A stretch of 64,000 nucleotides of DNA, from assembly GCF_000382385.1 (NCBI RefSeq), contig NZ_KB908325.1, positions 62,001-126,000 on the forward strand, given 5' to 3'. The position numbers and the translations under genes were made by a program. Below the pieces are notes generated by a model. That model had not been told where the DNA came from, did no database searches, and worked only from the letters and a program-made list of their open reading frames with translations. Shown one piece after another: positions 1 through 9,698 of the stretch; the first letter of the stretch is position 1, and each line of letters begins with the position of its first letter. The stretch comes from Segatella maculosa DSM 19339 = JCM 15638 (GTDB taxonomy: Bacteria > Bacteroidota > Bacteroidia > Bacteroidales > Bacteroidaceae).

Positions 1-198
1 CTTCGCTGCAGCTATCACGCGTTCGTCACCCGTCAATCCTGTGTAGGCATTCGAGCCAAACATCAAGACTTTATGGCCTGCCATTTCAACTTCTGTACCC
101 TGTTTGCTCGTAATCGCGCGAAAATAAGGATACACACCAGCCTCTATGAACTTCTGAGGCTCGCGATAATTCTTGTATCTTTCTTGTAATTGTCCCAT
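1..198 (-). CDS. spt: serine palmitoyltransferase / 2-amino-3-oxo acid CoA ligase family, 3' part missing
   Basis: This is the first 66 codons of a reverse-strand gene that runs off the left edge. I read it by hand from the ATG at 198. The peptide starts MGQLQERYKNY and contains VYPYFRAITSKQGTEVEMAG followed by KVLMFGSNAYTGLTGDERV. That is the N-terminus of the PLP-dependent alpha-oxoamine synthase family. In Bacteroidales this version (substrate-binding GSNAYTGL region) is usually serine palmitoyltransferase, which condenses serine with an acyl-CoA in the first step of sphingolipid synthesis. The catalytic lysine lies outside the window, so 8-amino-7-oxononanoate synthase or glycine C-acetyltransferase cannot be excluded. 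The divergent neighbour is a lipid kinase, which fits a sphingolipid role. Confidence 0.8.
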   Translation of the reverse strand, partial: MGQLQERYKNYREPQKFIEAGVYPYFRAITSKQGTEVEMAGHKVLMFGSNAYTGLTGDERVIAAAK

Positions 199-240
199 TT
201 CAAATAGGTGTAGAAAACTACTTTTAATACTTTTAGGCTG

Positions 241-248
241 CAAAGATA
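241..248 (-). promoter_or_regulatory. Bacteroidetes -7 promoter element for spt
   Basis: Reads TATCTTTG on the minus strand, a perfect match to the TAnnTTTG -7 element, 43 bp upstream of the spt start. No clear TTTG -33 box is seen. Confidence 0.6.
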
Positions 249-341
249 CAAAAAATTACACACATGATGAACATTTTCATAAGAAATATACTATTTCGTC
301 AAAATATCATAAAGAAAAAAACATCATACAACTCAAATGAT

Positions 342-349
342 TATCTTTG
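342..349 (+). promoter_or_regulatory. -7 promoter element for the lipid kinase
   Basis: TATCTTTG on the plus strand, about 88 bp upstream of the kinase start, gives a divergent promoter pair with spt. Confidence 0.55.
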
Positions 350-436
350 CAAAAATAAACGGCTGCACCCGGCAAAACACACGAACTTGTTTGCCTTGCA
401 CGCACAGATATCTATGCAAAACAGACAAAACAGCAG

Positions 437-1468
437 ATGGAGAAAAAGAAAATCGTTTTCATCATGAACCCCATTTCGGGGACAATCAGTAAGGCCGGAA
501 TCCCAAAACTCATCGAACGCTATCTCGATCACAATGCATTCGATTACGAAATCAAGCTGACGGCTTATGCCGGACACGCAACCGAACTCGCCACCGAAGC
601 CAAAGAGCACCACGTGCCCATTGTCGTTGCCGTTGGTGGCGACGGAACCGTCAACGAGGTGGCCCGCGCCATCGTCCATTCGCCGACGGCCTTGGGTATC
701 ATTCCCTGCGGATCGGGCAACGGTTTGGCCCGCCATCTGTTGCTTCCCCTCAACATCACGAAGGCCATTCAAATCATCAACGCCTGCAAAATCCATCAAC
801 TCGACTATGGCATCATCAATGGTCATCCGTTTTTCTGCACATGTGGCATGGGATTCGACGCTTTTATCAGTCACAAATTTGCTGAAGCCGGTAAGCGTGG
901 GCCCATCACCTATGTGGAAAACGTGCTGAGAGGAGGACTGAGTTACAAGCCCGAGACCTACGAGATACGCGACGAGAACGGAACGACACGCCTCAAAGCA
1001 TTCCTCATTTCGTGCGCCAACGCCTCGCAATATGGTAACAATGCCTATATTGCCCCACAGGCTTCCATGAGCGACGGACTGATGGACATCATCGTTATGC
1101 AGCCTTTCGGCGTGCTCGACGCACCGCAAATCAGCATCGAAATGTTCAACAAAACGCTCGACAAGAACTCGAAAATCAAGACGTTCAAGTGCAAGCAACT
1201 GCATATCCACCGTGACAAACCGGGCTATATCCACTATGATGGCGACCCCGTTATGACCGGTGAAGACATCAACATCGAGTTGAAAGCAAAGGGAATCAAC
1301 ATCATTGTCAACCCGAACGGCGACAAACGACAGCGAAAACCCAATGCCGTGCAGAATGCTGCAGCCGACCTTTTCAACCAGTTCAACGACCTGCGCCACG
1401 ACATTCACCGCCAAAGCCGACATATTCAGGCCATTAACAAAACTATTCTGCGAAGATTGAACCTGTAG
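437..1468 (+). CDS. diacylglycerol/sphingosine kinase-family lipid kinase
   Basis: A 343-residue protein of the DAGKc family, which phosphorylates diacylglycerol, sphingoid bases or related lipids with ATP at the membrane. NPISG (residues 11-15), GGDGTVNE (67-74, nucleotide and metal loop) and IPCGSGNGLA (89-98) are the family signatures in the expected order. The length is normal for bacterial DgkB/YegS-type enzymes. It has no signal peptide or membrane segment, as usual for a peripheral cytosolic enzyme. Its divergent partner is serine palmitoyltransferase, so a sphingoid-base substrate is attractive, but this is inferred from context only. The start at 437 is the only good Met before the NPISG motif. 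Confidence 0.85.
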   Translation: MEKKKIVFIMNPISGTISKAGIPKLIERYLDHNAFDYEIKLTAYAGHATELATEAKEHHVPIVVAVGGDGTVNEVARAIVHSPTALGIIPCGSGNGLARHLLLPLNITKAIQIINACKIHQLDYGIINGHPFFCTCGMGFDAFISHKFAEAGKRGPITYVENVLRGGLSYKPETYEIRDENGTTRLKAFLISCANASQYGNNAYIAPQASMSDGLMDIIVMQPFGVLDAPQISIEMFNKTLDKNSKIKTFKCKQLHIHRDKPGYIHYDGDPVMTGEDINIELKAKGINIIVNPNGDKRQRKPNAVQNAAADLFNQFNDLRHDIHRQSRHIQAINKTILRRLNL

Positions 1469-1750
1469 TCTCCCTACCCTTGTGCCGTTCCCGCAGCGAG
1501 AAAGCCGGTCAAAATGGCCGACCGTGCGCCCAGGAACGATACAGACCGAAAGTTGTTTGCTGGTCGGAACGGCATCATCGCATTGCAGACAGCATGGATT
1601 TTCAGCTATATATTGTAAAGATTTTTAGTCGAAAAAACCGCTTGATGAATGTGATAAAATAGAAATATGAGTGAGGCTTTTCGACATTTTTCCTATCGGT
1701 TTTTCTCTTCTTGGCTTCAGAAGCCCATCAATCGCAGCCATGTTGCATGG

Positions 1751-1838
1751 TGATTTCAGCTATTTTACACAGCAGTTTCACTCATTTTGCGCGCTCATAT
1801 CAGCCATATTGCACGGCAAAATGGGTGATGTGAGCTGC
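1751..1838. repeat. 22-bp period array, four units (88 bp)
   Basis: Units start at 1751, 1773, 1795 and 1817. The first three carry TTTCAGCTATTTT, TTTCACTCATTTT and ATATCAGCCATATT. The fourth is inverted (ATGGGTGATGTGAG). It is a member of the CAATCTCAGCC 22-mer family found at four other sites in this window. Confidence 0.75.
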
Positions 1839-1841
1839 TGC

Positions 1842-2046
1842 GGACGCACGATTCACGCGTCCACTCCGCCAAATCATGCTGAAAGATGCACGTGATTGTG
1901 CCCCATTTAAGCGGACGCACGAGCCGTGCGTCCCTACAACACCTTGCCGAATTGCACTTATAACAGACCGTTTGCCCCCACGATGCCTTATAGGATTGTG
2001 CCTATAACGAGCTGAAAGCATGTAGGGACGCACGGTCCGTGCGTCC
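1842..2046. repeat. three REP-like palindromes
   Basis: Palindromes GGACGCACG-N3-CGTGCGTCC sit at 1842-1862 (degenerate), 1913-1933 and 2026-2046. The copy at 1913 reads out as GTCCCTACA and the one at 2026 as TGTAGGGAC, so these two lie in opposite orientations. Confidence 0.85.
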
Positions 2047-2130
2047 GCTCAGCACGTTCCATGCATGATTGCACCTCCATTCATGTGTCCGTTCAGCACG
2101 TTCTACACGTAATTACCCTCCGATTCGCAC
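2043..2130. repeat. 44-bp direct repeat, two copies
   Basis: 2043-2086 and 2087-2130 both begin GTCCGYTCAGCACGTTC and stay aligned for 44 bp, exactly twice the 22-bp period seen elsewhere. The first copy begins inside the 3' arm of the preceding REP palindrome. Confidence 0.7.
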
Positions 2131-2366
2131 GTGTTTCCGTTTCAATTTGAACGATATGCCAAACTCAATTCAAAACAATGGCTCACAAACATGCGCAAAA
2201 CTCGCGTATTCGGAAGCTGAAAACATTCGGTCGGAAATATGGAAATCTCATGAAAGGTTTTGTCAAATAAATTACAAAACGAATACATGTAGCTGTTAAA
2301 AAAGTCTCCATCAAAAAGGAAGATTGCCTCCGCAAACCAACCGCAACGCCATTTGGCAACCGAACC

Positions 2367-3065
2367 TCATAAATAAAAATCAGCTGTCAGGCCCTGATAC
2401 CACGCCGAACGTTCACCATTAGTCATCAAATCCACGGTTTCTGCTTCGGGTTCTGGGCAAAATTCGAGGCGGAACTCCAGCAAATAACGCTTCACGGGTT
2501 TGCGTTCTACCGTTCTGACACCGCAGATACGCGACAAAGAAAAGCCGAAGAGCGTTGCTTCGGCCATGAAACGCGACCGGCAATCGGCTGGAATAATGGC
2601 CGAAAAGCGACCTTCCGGCACCAGCAGACGCCCCACTCCGGCAAACAATTCGCGATAGGATAAGGTGGAAGTATGGCGAGCCATGCTACGCAGGGCATCA
2701 GGATTGTGCAGTGAATCGACGAAAAAAGGAGGATTACTGACGATACAATCGAAGCTTTTGGGGCCGACATACTGCTGCAATGCAGTCTGAACGACGCGCA
2801 CTCGACGGGCAAAAACGCTGTTCGCAACATTCTCTTTTGCCTGCAGACAGGCCGCTTCGGCTATGTCTATGGCCTCGATTTCGGCCTTGGGAAAGCGTTG
2901 CGCCATCATCAACGCAATCAATCCCGTGCCCGTTCCGATGTCAAGTACGCGGCTTCCACCACGTGCCCACGCCCCCAACAAGACGCCGTCGGTGCCCACT
3001 TTCATGGCACATGCGTCCTGTTTGACAGCAAATTCCTTGAATATGAAAACACTGTTGCCCATCAT
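2367..3065 (-). CDS. trmN6: tRNA1(Val) (adenine(37)-N6)-methyltransferase
   Basis: A 232-residue SAM-dependent methyltransferase of the YfiC/TrmN6 group, which makes N6-methyladenosine at position 37 of tRNA-Val. The SAM-binding motif LDIGTGTGL is at 41-49 and the amino-methyltransferase motif NPPFF at 111-115. The segment FAVKQDACAMKVGTDGVLLG before motif I is diagnostic of this subfamily. Two Met codons are adjacent at the start (3065 and 3062); either may be used. It is divergent from lon with about 150 bp between them and appears to be monocistronic. Confidence 0.88.
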   Translation of the reverse strand: MMGNSVFIFKEFAVKQDACAMKVGTDGVLLGAWARGGSRVLDIGTGTGLIALMMAQRFPKAEIEAIDIAEAACLQAKENVANSVFARRVRVVQTALQQYVGPKSFDCIVSNPPFFVDSLHNPDALRSMARHTSTLSYRELFAGVGRLLVPEGRFSAIIPADCRSRFMAEATLFGFSLSRICGVRTVERKPVKRYLLEFRLEFCPEPEAETVDLMTNGERSAWYQGLTADFYL

Positions 3066-3179
3066 TCTGTCCTCTTCATTAACGTCGGGAATGGCGGTTT
3101 ATTTTATACATTTTGCGGATTTACACATCATTTATTGGAAAATGTGCCGCCGCATGCCGGATTTCTGATTTAAAAAGCG

Positions 3180-3187
3180 TATCTTTG
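3180..3187 (+). promoter_or_regulatory. -7 promoter element for lon
   Basis: TATCTTTG, a perfect TAnnTTTG match, 30 bp before the lon start. No obvious heat-shock (CIRCE-like) element is visible. Confidence 0.65.
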
Positions 3188-3216
3188 CAGTCCAATAGGT
3201 TTCAAATAGCATACAA

Positions 3217-5679
3217 ATGAACAACAAGAATACATCAATACAGATGATTGCCGACTATGACGGTGACATTTCGAGTCTGCTCAACACCGACATCAAGGGC
3301 GAGATTCCCATTCTTACGACCCGCAATCTGGTGATTTTTCCGGGCGTGGTTTCCCCTATTCTGATAGGAAGGGAGCCCAGCATAAAGCTGATTTCCTATC
3401 TCGAGAAACATCCCGAAGCCATGTTTGGCATCTTCTGTCAGCGAGATTCCAACGTAGACAACCCGTCGTTCAAAGACCTTTACGCCACGGGAGTTTATGC
3501 AAGAATGGTGAAAGTCATCGAAATGCCCGGTCCGGGTAATAATATCACTGCTATTGTGCAGGGACTCGGCCGTTGTATGCTGGACAATCTGACCAAAACA
3601 AAGCCCTATTTCGCTGGTATTGTCTCGCCAAATGCCGAATCGCTCCCCAAAGAAACGGACAAGGAGTTTACAACCGTATGCGAAACGGTGCTGAAAAGCG
3701 CAAAAGAATATATCTCGCTCAATGAAGATATGCCCGACGAGGCCCAATATGCCTTGGCAAGCGTACAGAACAAGGTGGTCACCATCAACTATGTGTGCAG
3801 CAATCTGCCTTTCAGTATCAAGGATAAAGTCAAACTGTTGGAGATAGATGACACGAAAAAGCGGGCTTACAGCCTGCTGAAAACACTCGACCGCGAGACC
3901 CAACTCCTGAAACTCAAGCAAGATATACGCCAAAAGACGCGTATGGACCTCGACGAACAGCAGCGGGAGTATTTCTTGCAACAGCAAATCAAGAACATCA
4001 AAGAAGAGTTGGGCCACGGAGACGGCTCTCCTGAACACCGCGAACTGCAGGAAAAGGCCAAAGGAAAGAAATGGGACGAGGAAGTTGCAGCGACTTTCTA
4101 TAAAGAACTCGATAAGTTGGAACTCTATAATCCGCAAAGTCCGGAGTATAGTGTGCAGCTTAACTATCTTCAAAACATGGTCAACCTGCCTTGGGGCATC
4201 TATACAAAAGACGACCTTAACCTGAAGAAGGCCGAAAAGACGCTCGATCGCGACCATTATGGCATGGAGAAAGTGAAAGAAAGAATCTTGGAATACATCT
4301 CAGTATTGAAGCTGCGGGGCGACCTTAAGTCGCCGATTATCTGTCTTTATGGCCCTCCCGGCGTGGGAAAAACCTCATTGGGCAAGAGTATCGCCGAGGC
4401 AATGCACCGCAAATATGTGCGTGTCTCATTGGGAGGTCTGCATGATGAGTCGGAAATTCGCGGGCATCGCAGGACCTATATCGGTGCCATGCCGGGCCGC
4501 ATCATCAAGAACATTCAGAAAGCAGGCTCAAGTAATCCGGTATTTATCCTTGACGAGATAGATAAGATCACACAGAATACCATCAACGGTGACCCTTCAT
4601 CAGCATTGCTTGAGGTGTTGGACCCCGAACAGAACAAAGCCTTCCACGATAATTACCTTGATGTGGACTACGACTTGTCGAAAGTATTGTTCATTGCTAC
4701 GGCCAATGACCTCAATACCATACCGCGTCCGTTGCTCGACCGTATGGAAATTATCGAAGTAAGCGGCTATATCACCGAGGAAAAGATTGAGATTGCCAAA
4801 CGACATCTTATTCCGAAGGAGCTTGAAAACAATGGATTGAACACAATTGAACCAAAAGTGAAGTTCAATAAGGCTGCTTTAGAGAAGATCATTGAGCAAT
4901 ATACCCGTGAAAGTGGCGTCAGACAGCTGGAGAAACAAATCAACAAAGCCCTGCGAAAGCTGGCCTATCAGAAGGCCGTAAAGGGTGAGATTGAAAGCCC
5001 GGACATTACACCTGACAAGATAGAAGGGCTGCTCGGGAAGCCTCCTTTCTATCGTGATATCTATCAAGGTAACGGTTATGCCGGCGTTGTCACAGGCTTG
5101 GCGTGGACCAGTGTGGGCGGTGAGATTCTCTTTATCGAGACTTCTCTCAACCAAGCTAAGGGAGGCAAGCTCACATTGACGGGCAATTTGGGCGACGTGA
5201 TGAAAGAGTCGGCCATGATAGCCCTGCAATATGTCAAGGCCCACGTGAGCGAATTGGGTGTTGATTATCGTATTTTCGACAACTGGAACATTCATATCCA
5301 CGTGCCCGAAGGAGCCACACCGAAAGACGGTCCATCGGCCGGTATCACGATAGCCACGTCAATTGCCTCGGCTATCACGCAACGAAAAGTGCGCAAGAAC
5401 ACTGCCATGACAGGCGAAATCACGCTGCGTGGCAAGGTACTTCCCGTCGGTGGCATCAAAGAAAAGATATTGGCTGCCAAGCGAGCCGGCATCACCGACA
5501 TCGTGATGTGCAAGGAAAATATGAAAGATATCGAGGAGATTCCCGAGAAATATCGCACGGGTGTCGAGTTCCACTATGTTGAAAATATCCGTCAGGTATG
5601 GGATTTTGCCCTCACTGATGAGCGTGTGGAGAACGCCATCACGTTCACTATTCCCGAAGAAAAAGGAGAAGGGAAATGA
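3217..5679 (+). CDS. lon: ATP-dependent Lon protease
   Basis: An 820-residue LonA-type protease that degrades misfolded and regulatory proteins in the cytosol. An N-terminal substrate-binding LON domain ([20 protein letters not shown]) and a helical linker precede the AAA+ module with Walker A GPPGVGKT (379-386) and Walker B DEID (446-449). The C-terminal protease domain has catalytic Ser707 in DGPSAG and Lys750 in GGIKEK, 43 residues apart as in E. coli Lon. Length is normal and all key residues are present. It heads an operon: its TGA overlaps the tgt start in an ATGA arrangement. Confidence 0.97.
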   Translation: MNNKNTSIQMIADYDGDISSLLNTDIKGEIPILTTRNLVIFPGVVSPILIGREPSIKLISYLEKHPEAMFGIFCQRDSNVDNPSFKDLYATGVYARMVKVIEMPGPGNNITAIVQGLGRCMLDNLTKTKPYFAGIVSPNAESLPKETDKEFTTVCETVLKSAKEYISLNEDMPDEAQYALASVQNKVVTINYVCSNLPFSIKDKVKLLEIDDTKKRAYSLLKTLDRETQLLKLKQDIRQKTRMDLDEQQREYFLQQQIKNIKEELGHGDGSPEHRELQEKAKGKKWDEEVAATFYKELDKLELYNPQSPEYSVQLNYLQNMVNLPWGIYTKDDLNLKKAEKTLDRDHYGMEKVKERILEYISVLKLRGDLKSPIICLYGPPGVGKTSLGKSIAEAMHRKYVRVSLGGLHDESEIRGHRRTYIGAMPGRIIKNIQKAGSSNPVFILDEIDKITQNTINGDPSSALLEVLDPEQNKAFHDNYLDVDYDLSKVLFIATANDLNTIPRPLLDRMEIIEVSGYITEEKIEIAKRHLIPKELENNGLNTIEPKVKFNKAALEKIIEQYTRESGVRQLEKQINKALRKLAYQKAVKGEIESPDITPDKIEGLLGKPPFYRDIYQGNGYAGVVTGLAWTSVGGEILFIETSLNQAKGGKLTLTGNLGDVMKESAMIALQYVKAHVSELGVDYRIFDNWNIHIHVPEGATPKDGPSAGITIATSIASAITQRKVRKNTAMTGEITLRGKVLPVGGIKEKILAAKRAGITDIVMCKENMKDIEEIPEKYRTGVEFHYVENIRQVWDFALTDERVENAITFTIPEEKGEGK

Positions 5680-6803
5680 CATTTGAGGTTCAACACACCG
5701 ACAACGCCAGCGATGCAAGGACCGGACTCATCACGACCGACCACGGAAAAATCAAGACTCCGATCTTCATGCCCGTGGGAACTGCCGGAACGGTAAAGGG
5801 AGTTCACTTCAGCGAACTGCGCGAACAAGTAAATGCTCAAATCATTCTTGGCAACACCTATCACCTATATCTGCGTCCCGGACTTGACATCTTGCGACGC
5901 GCCGGCGGCCTTCATGGCTTCAATGGTTGGGAACGTCCTATCCTGACAGACAGCGGTGGGTTTCAGGTTTTCTCGCTTACAGGCATCCGAAAGCTGACAG
6001 AAGAGGGGTGCACTTTCCAATCCCACATCGACGGAAGCAGACATATCTTCACGCCGGAGAACGTGATGGACACGGAAAGAGTCATCGGTGCAGACATCAT
6101 GATGGCCCTTGACGAGTGTCCTCCAGGGCAAAGCGACTACCAATATGCCCAGAAAAGCCTCGCCTTGACGCAGCGTTGGCTCGACCGTTGCATCAAACGT
6201 TTCAACGAAACCGAACCTCTTTACGGCCATCATCAGAGCCTTTTCCCCATCGTACAAGGCTGCACTTACAAGGATTTACGGCAGGAAGCTGCCAAGTTCG
6301 TTGCTGACAAGGGAGCTGACGGGAACGCTATCGGTGGCTTGGCTGTGGGAGAACCGACCGAGGTGATGTATGAAATGATTGAGGTTGTGAATGAGATTCT
6401 ACCAAAAGACAAGCCCCGCTACCTCATGGGTGTGGGCACCCCACAGAACATTCTGGAAGCCATTGAGCGCGGAGTGGACATGTTCGACTGCGTGATGCCG
6501 ACCCGAAACGGGCGCAATGCATTGCTCTTCACCTATAATGGTACGATGAATATGCGCAATAAGAAATGGGAGAACGACTTCACGCCCATCGATTCCGAGG
6601 GCTGCGATGTGGATAAAGTCTATTCAAAGGCCTATCTTCATCATCTCTTTAAGGCCAAAGAACTGTTGGCCATGCAGATTGGCAGCATCCATAACTTGGC
6701 CTTTTACCTGCGTTTGGTGACCGATGCCCGGCAACATATCGAGCAGGGTGACTTCGTGACATGGAAGAAGTCGGTCATCGAAAGGCTCGGTCAACGATTA
6801 TGA
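5676..6803 (+). CDS. tgt: queuine/preQ1 tRNA-guanine transglycosylase
   Basis: A 375-residue TGT that exchanges G34 of GUN-anticodon tRNAs for preQ1 on the way to queuosine. DSGGFQV (92-98, general-base Asp92), GGLAVGE (220-226) and the nucleophile Asp271 in DCVMPTRNGR are intact. The zinc-binding segment is unusual: where E. coli has CxCxxC before YSRAYLHHL, this protein has EGCDVDKVYSKAYLHHL, so one cysteine (Cys310) remains, together with His339. Some other Bacteroidetes Tgt sequences seem similarly reduced. The gene overlaps lon by 4 bp and the next gene by 4 bp, giving translational coupling. Confidence 0.95.
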   Translation: MTFEVQHTDNASDARTGLITTDHGKIKTPIFMPVGTAGTVKGVHFSELREQVNAQIILGNTYHLYLRPGLDILRRAGGLHGFNGWERPILTDSGGFQVFSLTGIRKLTEEGCTFQSHIDGSRHIFTPENVMDTERVIGADIMMALDECPPGQSDYQYAQKSLALTQRWLDRCIKRFNETEPLYGHHQSLFPIVQGCTYKDLRQEAAKFVADKGADGNAIGGLAVGEPTEVMYEMIEVVNEILPKDKPRYLMGVGTPQNILEAIERGVDMFDCVMPTRNGRNALLFTYNGTMNMRNKKWENDFTPIDSEGCDVDKVYSKAYLHHLFKAKELLAMQIGSIHNLAFYLRLVTDARQHIEQGDFVTWKKSVIERLGQRL

Positions 6804-8083
6804 CAACAATGACAGCATTCAGTAAGATAAGGAAACATACCAGATGGTATCGCATGCTGCGTTGGTTGAGCACTCATCCGGCGTGGCTGCATCGGCTGTT
6901 TCATTGGCTCATGTGCCACACACTATGGTTGCAACGGGCAGCGAAATGGACGGCAGAGCGAATGAGTTGGCTTCGGATTGTCAATCCTTTCCGCTACATC
7001 AAACGGCTGGATTGGTATATCATCAAGAAGTTCATCGGCACCTATATCTATTCCATTGCACTGATCATCAGCATTTCAATCGTTATCGATGTCAATGAGA
7101 ACTTGGCGAAATTCAGCGAATATCACGCACCATTGAAAGCCATCGTGTTTGACTATTACCTGAACTTCATTCCCTATTTTGCCAACCTTTTCAGTCCGCT
7201 CTTCGTCTTCATCGCCGTCATTTTCTTTACTTCAAAGCTTGCCGGAAACAGTGAAATCATCTCCATGTTGGCCGCCGGAGTCTCTTTCAAGCGGTTGATG
7301 CGTCCCTATATGATCTCATGTATTCTGATATCCGCAACGTCGTTCTATCTCAGCGGCTATGTCATTCCCCACGGTAATGTCATACGTCAGAACTTCGAAT
7401 CGCTGTATAAAAACAAGAAGAAGAGTACTGCAGCCGACAATGTCATGCTGCAAGTGGGCAAAGGAACCATCGCCTATATCCAGCACTATGACAATAATGC
7501 CAAGAAAGGTTATGGCTTCTCGTTGGACAAGTTCCAAGAGAAGAAGCTCGTCAGCCACATGACGGCCATGGAGATACAATACGACACGGTGAGCGACTCG
7601 AAGTATCATTGGACAACGACGAGTTATAAGATCAGAAAGTTCAACGGTTATCGTGAACAAATCGAAAGCGGAGCGAAGAAGGACACACTGATCATGATGG
7701 AACCTACCGACCTCGTCTACTCCAGAGGCCAGCAAGAGACGTTCACGAATCCTGAACTCAGCGACTATATCTCAAAGCAGATTGACCGCGGTTCAAGCAA
7801 TGTGGTGCAGTATCAGGTGGAATACCACAAGCGGATATCGGCCAGCTTCGCCTCGTTTATCCTGACCATCATCGGGCTTTCCCTCTCCGCCAAGAAGCGA
7901 AAAGGCGGAATGGGCATGTATCTGGGCATCGGTCTGGCCCTAAGCTTCATCTACATCATGCTGCAGACCGTTTCATCAACGTTTGCCATCAATGCCAACC
8001 TTCCACCCATCATCGCGGCATGGATTCCAAACCTCATCTTCGCCGTCGTGGCATACTTCTGCTACCGACAGGCACCAAACTAA
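6800..8083 (+). CDS. LptF/LptG (YjgP/YjgQ) family LPS-export permease
   Basis: A 427-residue inner-membrane permease of the LptFG family, which with the LptB ATPase extracts LPS from the inner membrane. An N-terminal basic region leads into the first membrane segment (YIYSIALIISISIVI), followed by two more, then a periplasmic jellyroll-like domain of about 150 residues, and three C-terminal segments (for example FASFILTIIGLSLSAKK, then IIAAWIPNLIFAVVAYF). I chose the ATG at 6800, which forms ATGA with the tgt stop; an upstream in-frame Met lies inside tgt. The distinction between LptF and LptG is not safe from sequence alone. Pairing with tgt is common in Bacteroidetes. Confidence 0.85.
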   Translation: MTTMTAFSKIRKHTRWYRMLRWLSTHPAWLHRLFHWLMCHTLWLQRAAKWTAERMSWLRIVNPFRYIKRLDWYIIKKFIGTYIYSIALIISISIVIDVNENLAKFSEYHAPLKAIVFDYYLNFIPYFANLFSPLFVFIAVIFFTSKLAGNSEIISMLAAGVSFKRLMRPYMISCILISATSFYLSGYVIPHGNVIRQNFESLYKNKKKSTAADNVMLQVGKGTIAYIQHYDNNAKKGYGFSLDKFQEKKLVSHMTAMEIQYDTVSDSKYHWTTTSYKIRKFNGYREQIESGAKKDTLIMMEPTDLVYSRGQQETFTNPELSDYISKQIDRGSSNVVQYQVEYHKRISASFASFILTIIGLSLSAKKRKGGMGMYLGIGLALSFIYIMLQTVSSTFAINANLPPIIAAWIPNLIFAVVAYFCYRQAPN

Positions 8084-8091
8084 CTATCATT

Positions 8092-9666
8092 ATGTATTTT
8101 GACGAATTAGAACTGAACAACAACGTGCTCGACGCACTCTACGACATGCACTTCGACAAGTGTACTCCTGTACAAGAGAACTGTATCCCCGAAATCCTGA
8201 AAGGTAACGACGTGCTCGGCGTGGCACAGACCGGAACGGGAAAGACTGCCGCCTACCTGCTGCCCGTATTGAGCAAGCTCGACGACGGAGGCTTCCCCGA
8301 CAAGGCCATCAACTGCCTCATCATGAGTCCGACCCGCGAACTGGCCCAACAAATCGACCAAGCCATGCAAGGCTTCGGCTATTACCTCAACGGAGTGAGC
8401 AGCGTTGCCGTGTATGGCGGCAACGACGGCAACCGCTATGACCAAGAACTCAAAAGCCTGCAGCTCGGTGCCGACGTGGTGATTGCCACACCGGGACGCC
8501 TCATCTCGCACATCAGTCTGGGCAACGTAGACCTCAGCAAGGTCTCGTTCTTCATCTTAGACGAAGCTGACCGCATGCTCGACATGGGCTTCTCGGACGA
8601 CATTCTCAAGATAGCCAAGGAACTACCGAAGACTTGTCAGACCATCATGTTCTCGGCCACGATGCCCGACAAGATTGAAGAACTGGCAAAGACGCTGCTC
8701 AAGAACCCGAAAGTCATCAAGCTGGCCGTGAGCAAACCGGCCGAGAAGATACGGCAAAGCGCCTACGTCTGCCACGAGACCCAGAAGATGGGCATCATCA
8801 AAGACATCTTCAAGAACGGCGACCTCAAGCGCGTCATCATCTTCTGCGGCAGCAAGATGAAGGTGAAACAAGTGGCCGGAGCCCTGCAACGCAAGCACAT
8901 CAACTGCGGAGAGATGCACTCCGACCTCGACCAAGCCATGCGCGACGACGTGATGTTCAAGTTCAAGAGCGGCCAACTCGATGTACTCGTGGCCACCGAC
9001 ATCGTGGCCCGCGGCATCGACATCGACGACATTGCCATGGTCATCAACTACGATGTGCCCCACGATGCCGAAGACTACGTGCACCGCATCGGACGTACGG
9101 CCCGTGCAGCCCGCACCGGCGCAGCCATCACCTTCGTCTCGGAAGAAGACATCTACTACTTCCAGCAGATAGAGAAGTTCCTCGGCAAGGAAGTAGAGAA
9201 GACCCCGCTGCCTGCAGGACTGGGCGAAGCACCCGAATACAAGTCGGCAGGAAAGCCCAAGCGTGGCACCTCGGCCAAGGCTCGCCGCCGCAACGACCGT
9301 GACCACACTGCCCACAAGGACAAGAAACAGCAGAACCGCCGCCAACGCAACAATGCCGAGGCCCCGTCTCGCGGCGAAGAAGCGACTAAGGAGCAACGCA
9401 CCGGCAACCGTCGCAACAATAACAACAGGCCACGCAACGAGAAGCGCAGCAGCAACCGACCGAGCGAGAAGAACAACGACCCACGCACGGCATCTCCTAC
9501 TCGCAACAAGCGGCGCGGAAACGTAGAAGGCAACTACAAGAAACGTAATCACCCGCAGGGCGAGAAGCGGGCACAGAACCGGCCGTCCAAACCCCTCACG
9601 ACACAACCGGCCAAGCAGGAAAGCAGCATCAAGAAGTTCTTCAAGAAGATATTCAGAATGAAATAG
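8092..9666 (+). CDS. DEAD-box RNA helicase, RhlE-like, with long basic tail
   Basis: A 524-residue ATP-dependent RNA helicase, likely acting in ribosome assembly or RNA turnover. Helicase motifs appear in order: Q motif region (FDKCTPVQENCIPEIL), AQTGTGKT (45-52), PTRELAQQ, ATPGRL, DEAD (157-160), SAT and HRIGRTAR. After about residue 400 the protein becomes a low-complexity Arg/Asn/Lys-rich tail (HKDKKQQNRRQRNNAEA and similar) ending in KKFFKKIFRMK, typical of RNA-binding tails in Bacteroidetes RhlE proteins. The ATG at 8092 begins MYFDELELNN, 8 bp after the upstream stop; an earlier in-frame Met lies within that gene. It is the last gene of the lon-tgt-lptG-like operon. Confidence 0.92.
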   Translation: MYFDELELNNNVLDALYDMHFDKCTPVQENCIPEILKGNDVLGVAQTGTGKTAAYLLPVLSKLDDGGFPDKAINCLIMSPTRELAQQIDQAMQGFGYYLNGVSSVAVYGGNDGNRYDQELKSLQLGADVVIATPGRLISHISLGNVDLSKVSFFILDEADRMLDMGFSDDILKIAKELPKTCQTIMFSATMPDKIEELAKTLLKNPKVIKLAVSKPAEKIRQSAYVCHETQKMGIIKDIFKNGDLKRVIIFCGSKMKVKQVAGALQRKHINCGEMHSDLDQAMRDDVMFKFKSGQLDVLVATDIVARGIDIDDIAMVINYDVPHDAEDYVHRIGRTARAARTGAAITFVSEEDIYYFQQIEKFLGKEVEKTPLPAGLGEAPEYKSAGKPKRGTSAKARRRNDRDHTAHKDKKQQNRRQRNNAEAPSRGEEATKEQRTGNRRNNNNRPRNEKRSSNRPSEKNNDPRTASPTRNKRRGNVEGNYKKRNHPQGEKRAQNRPSKPLTTQPAKQESSIKKFFKKIFRMK

Positions 9667-9698
9667 GAGGACACTTACATCACAACCCTATAACAAAG

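Larger units (their letters stand above)
1469..2366. other. 898-bp intergenic region filled with repeats
   Basis: No convincing gene. The first 280 bp show nothing recognisable. Then come a 22-mer array (1751-1838), three REP-like palindromes (1842-2046) and a 44-bp direct repeat (2043-2130). The last 230 bp before trmN6 hold nothing I can support. Confidence 0.7.
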
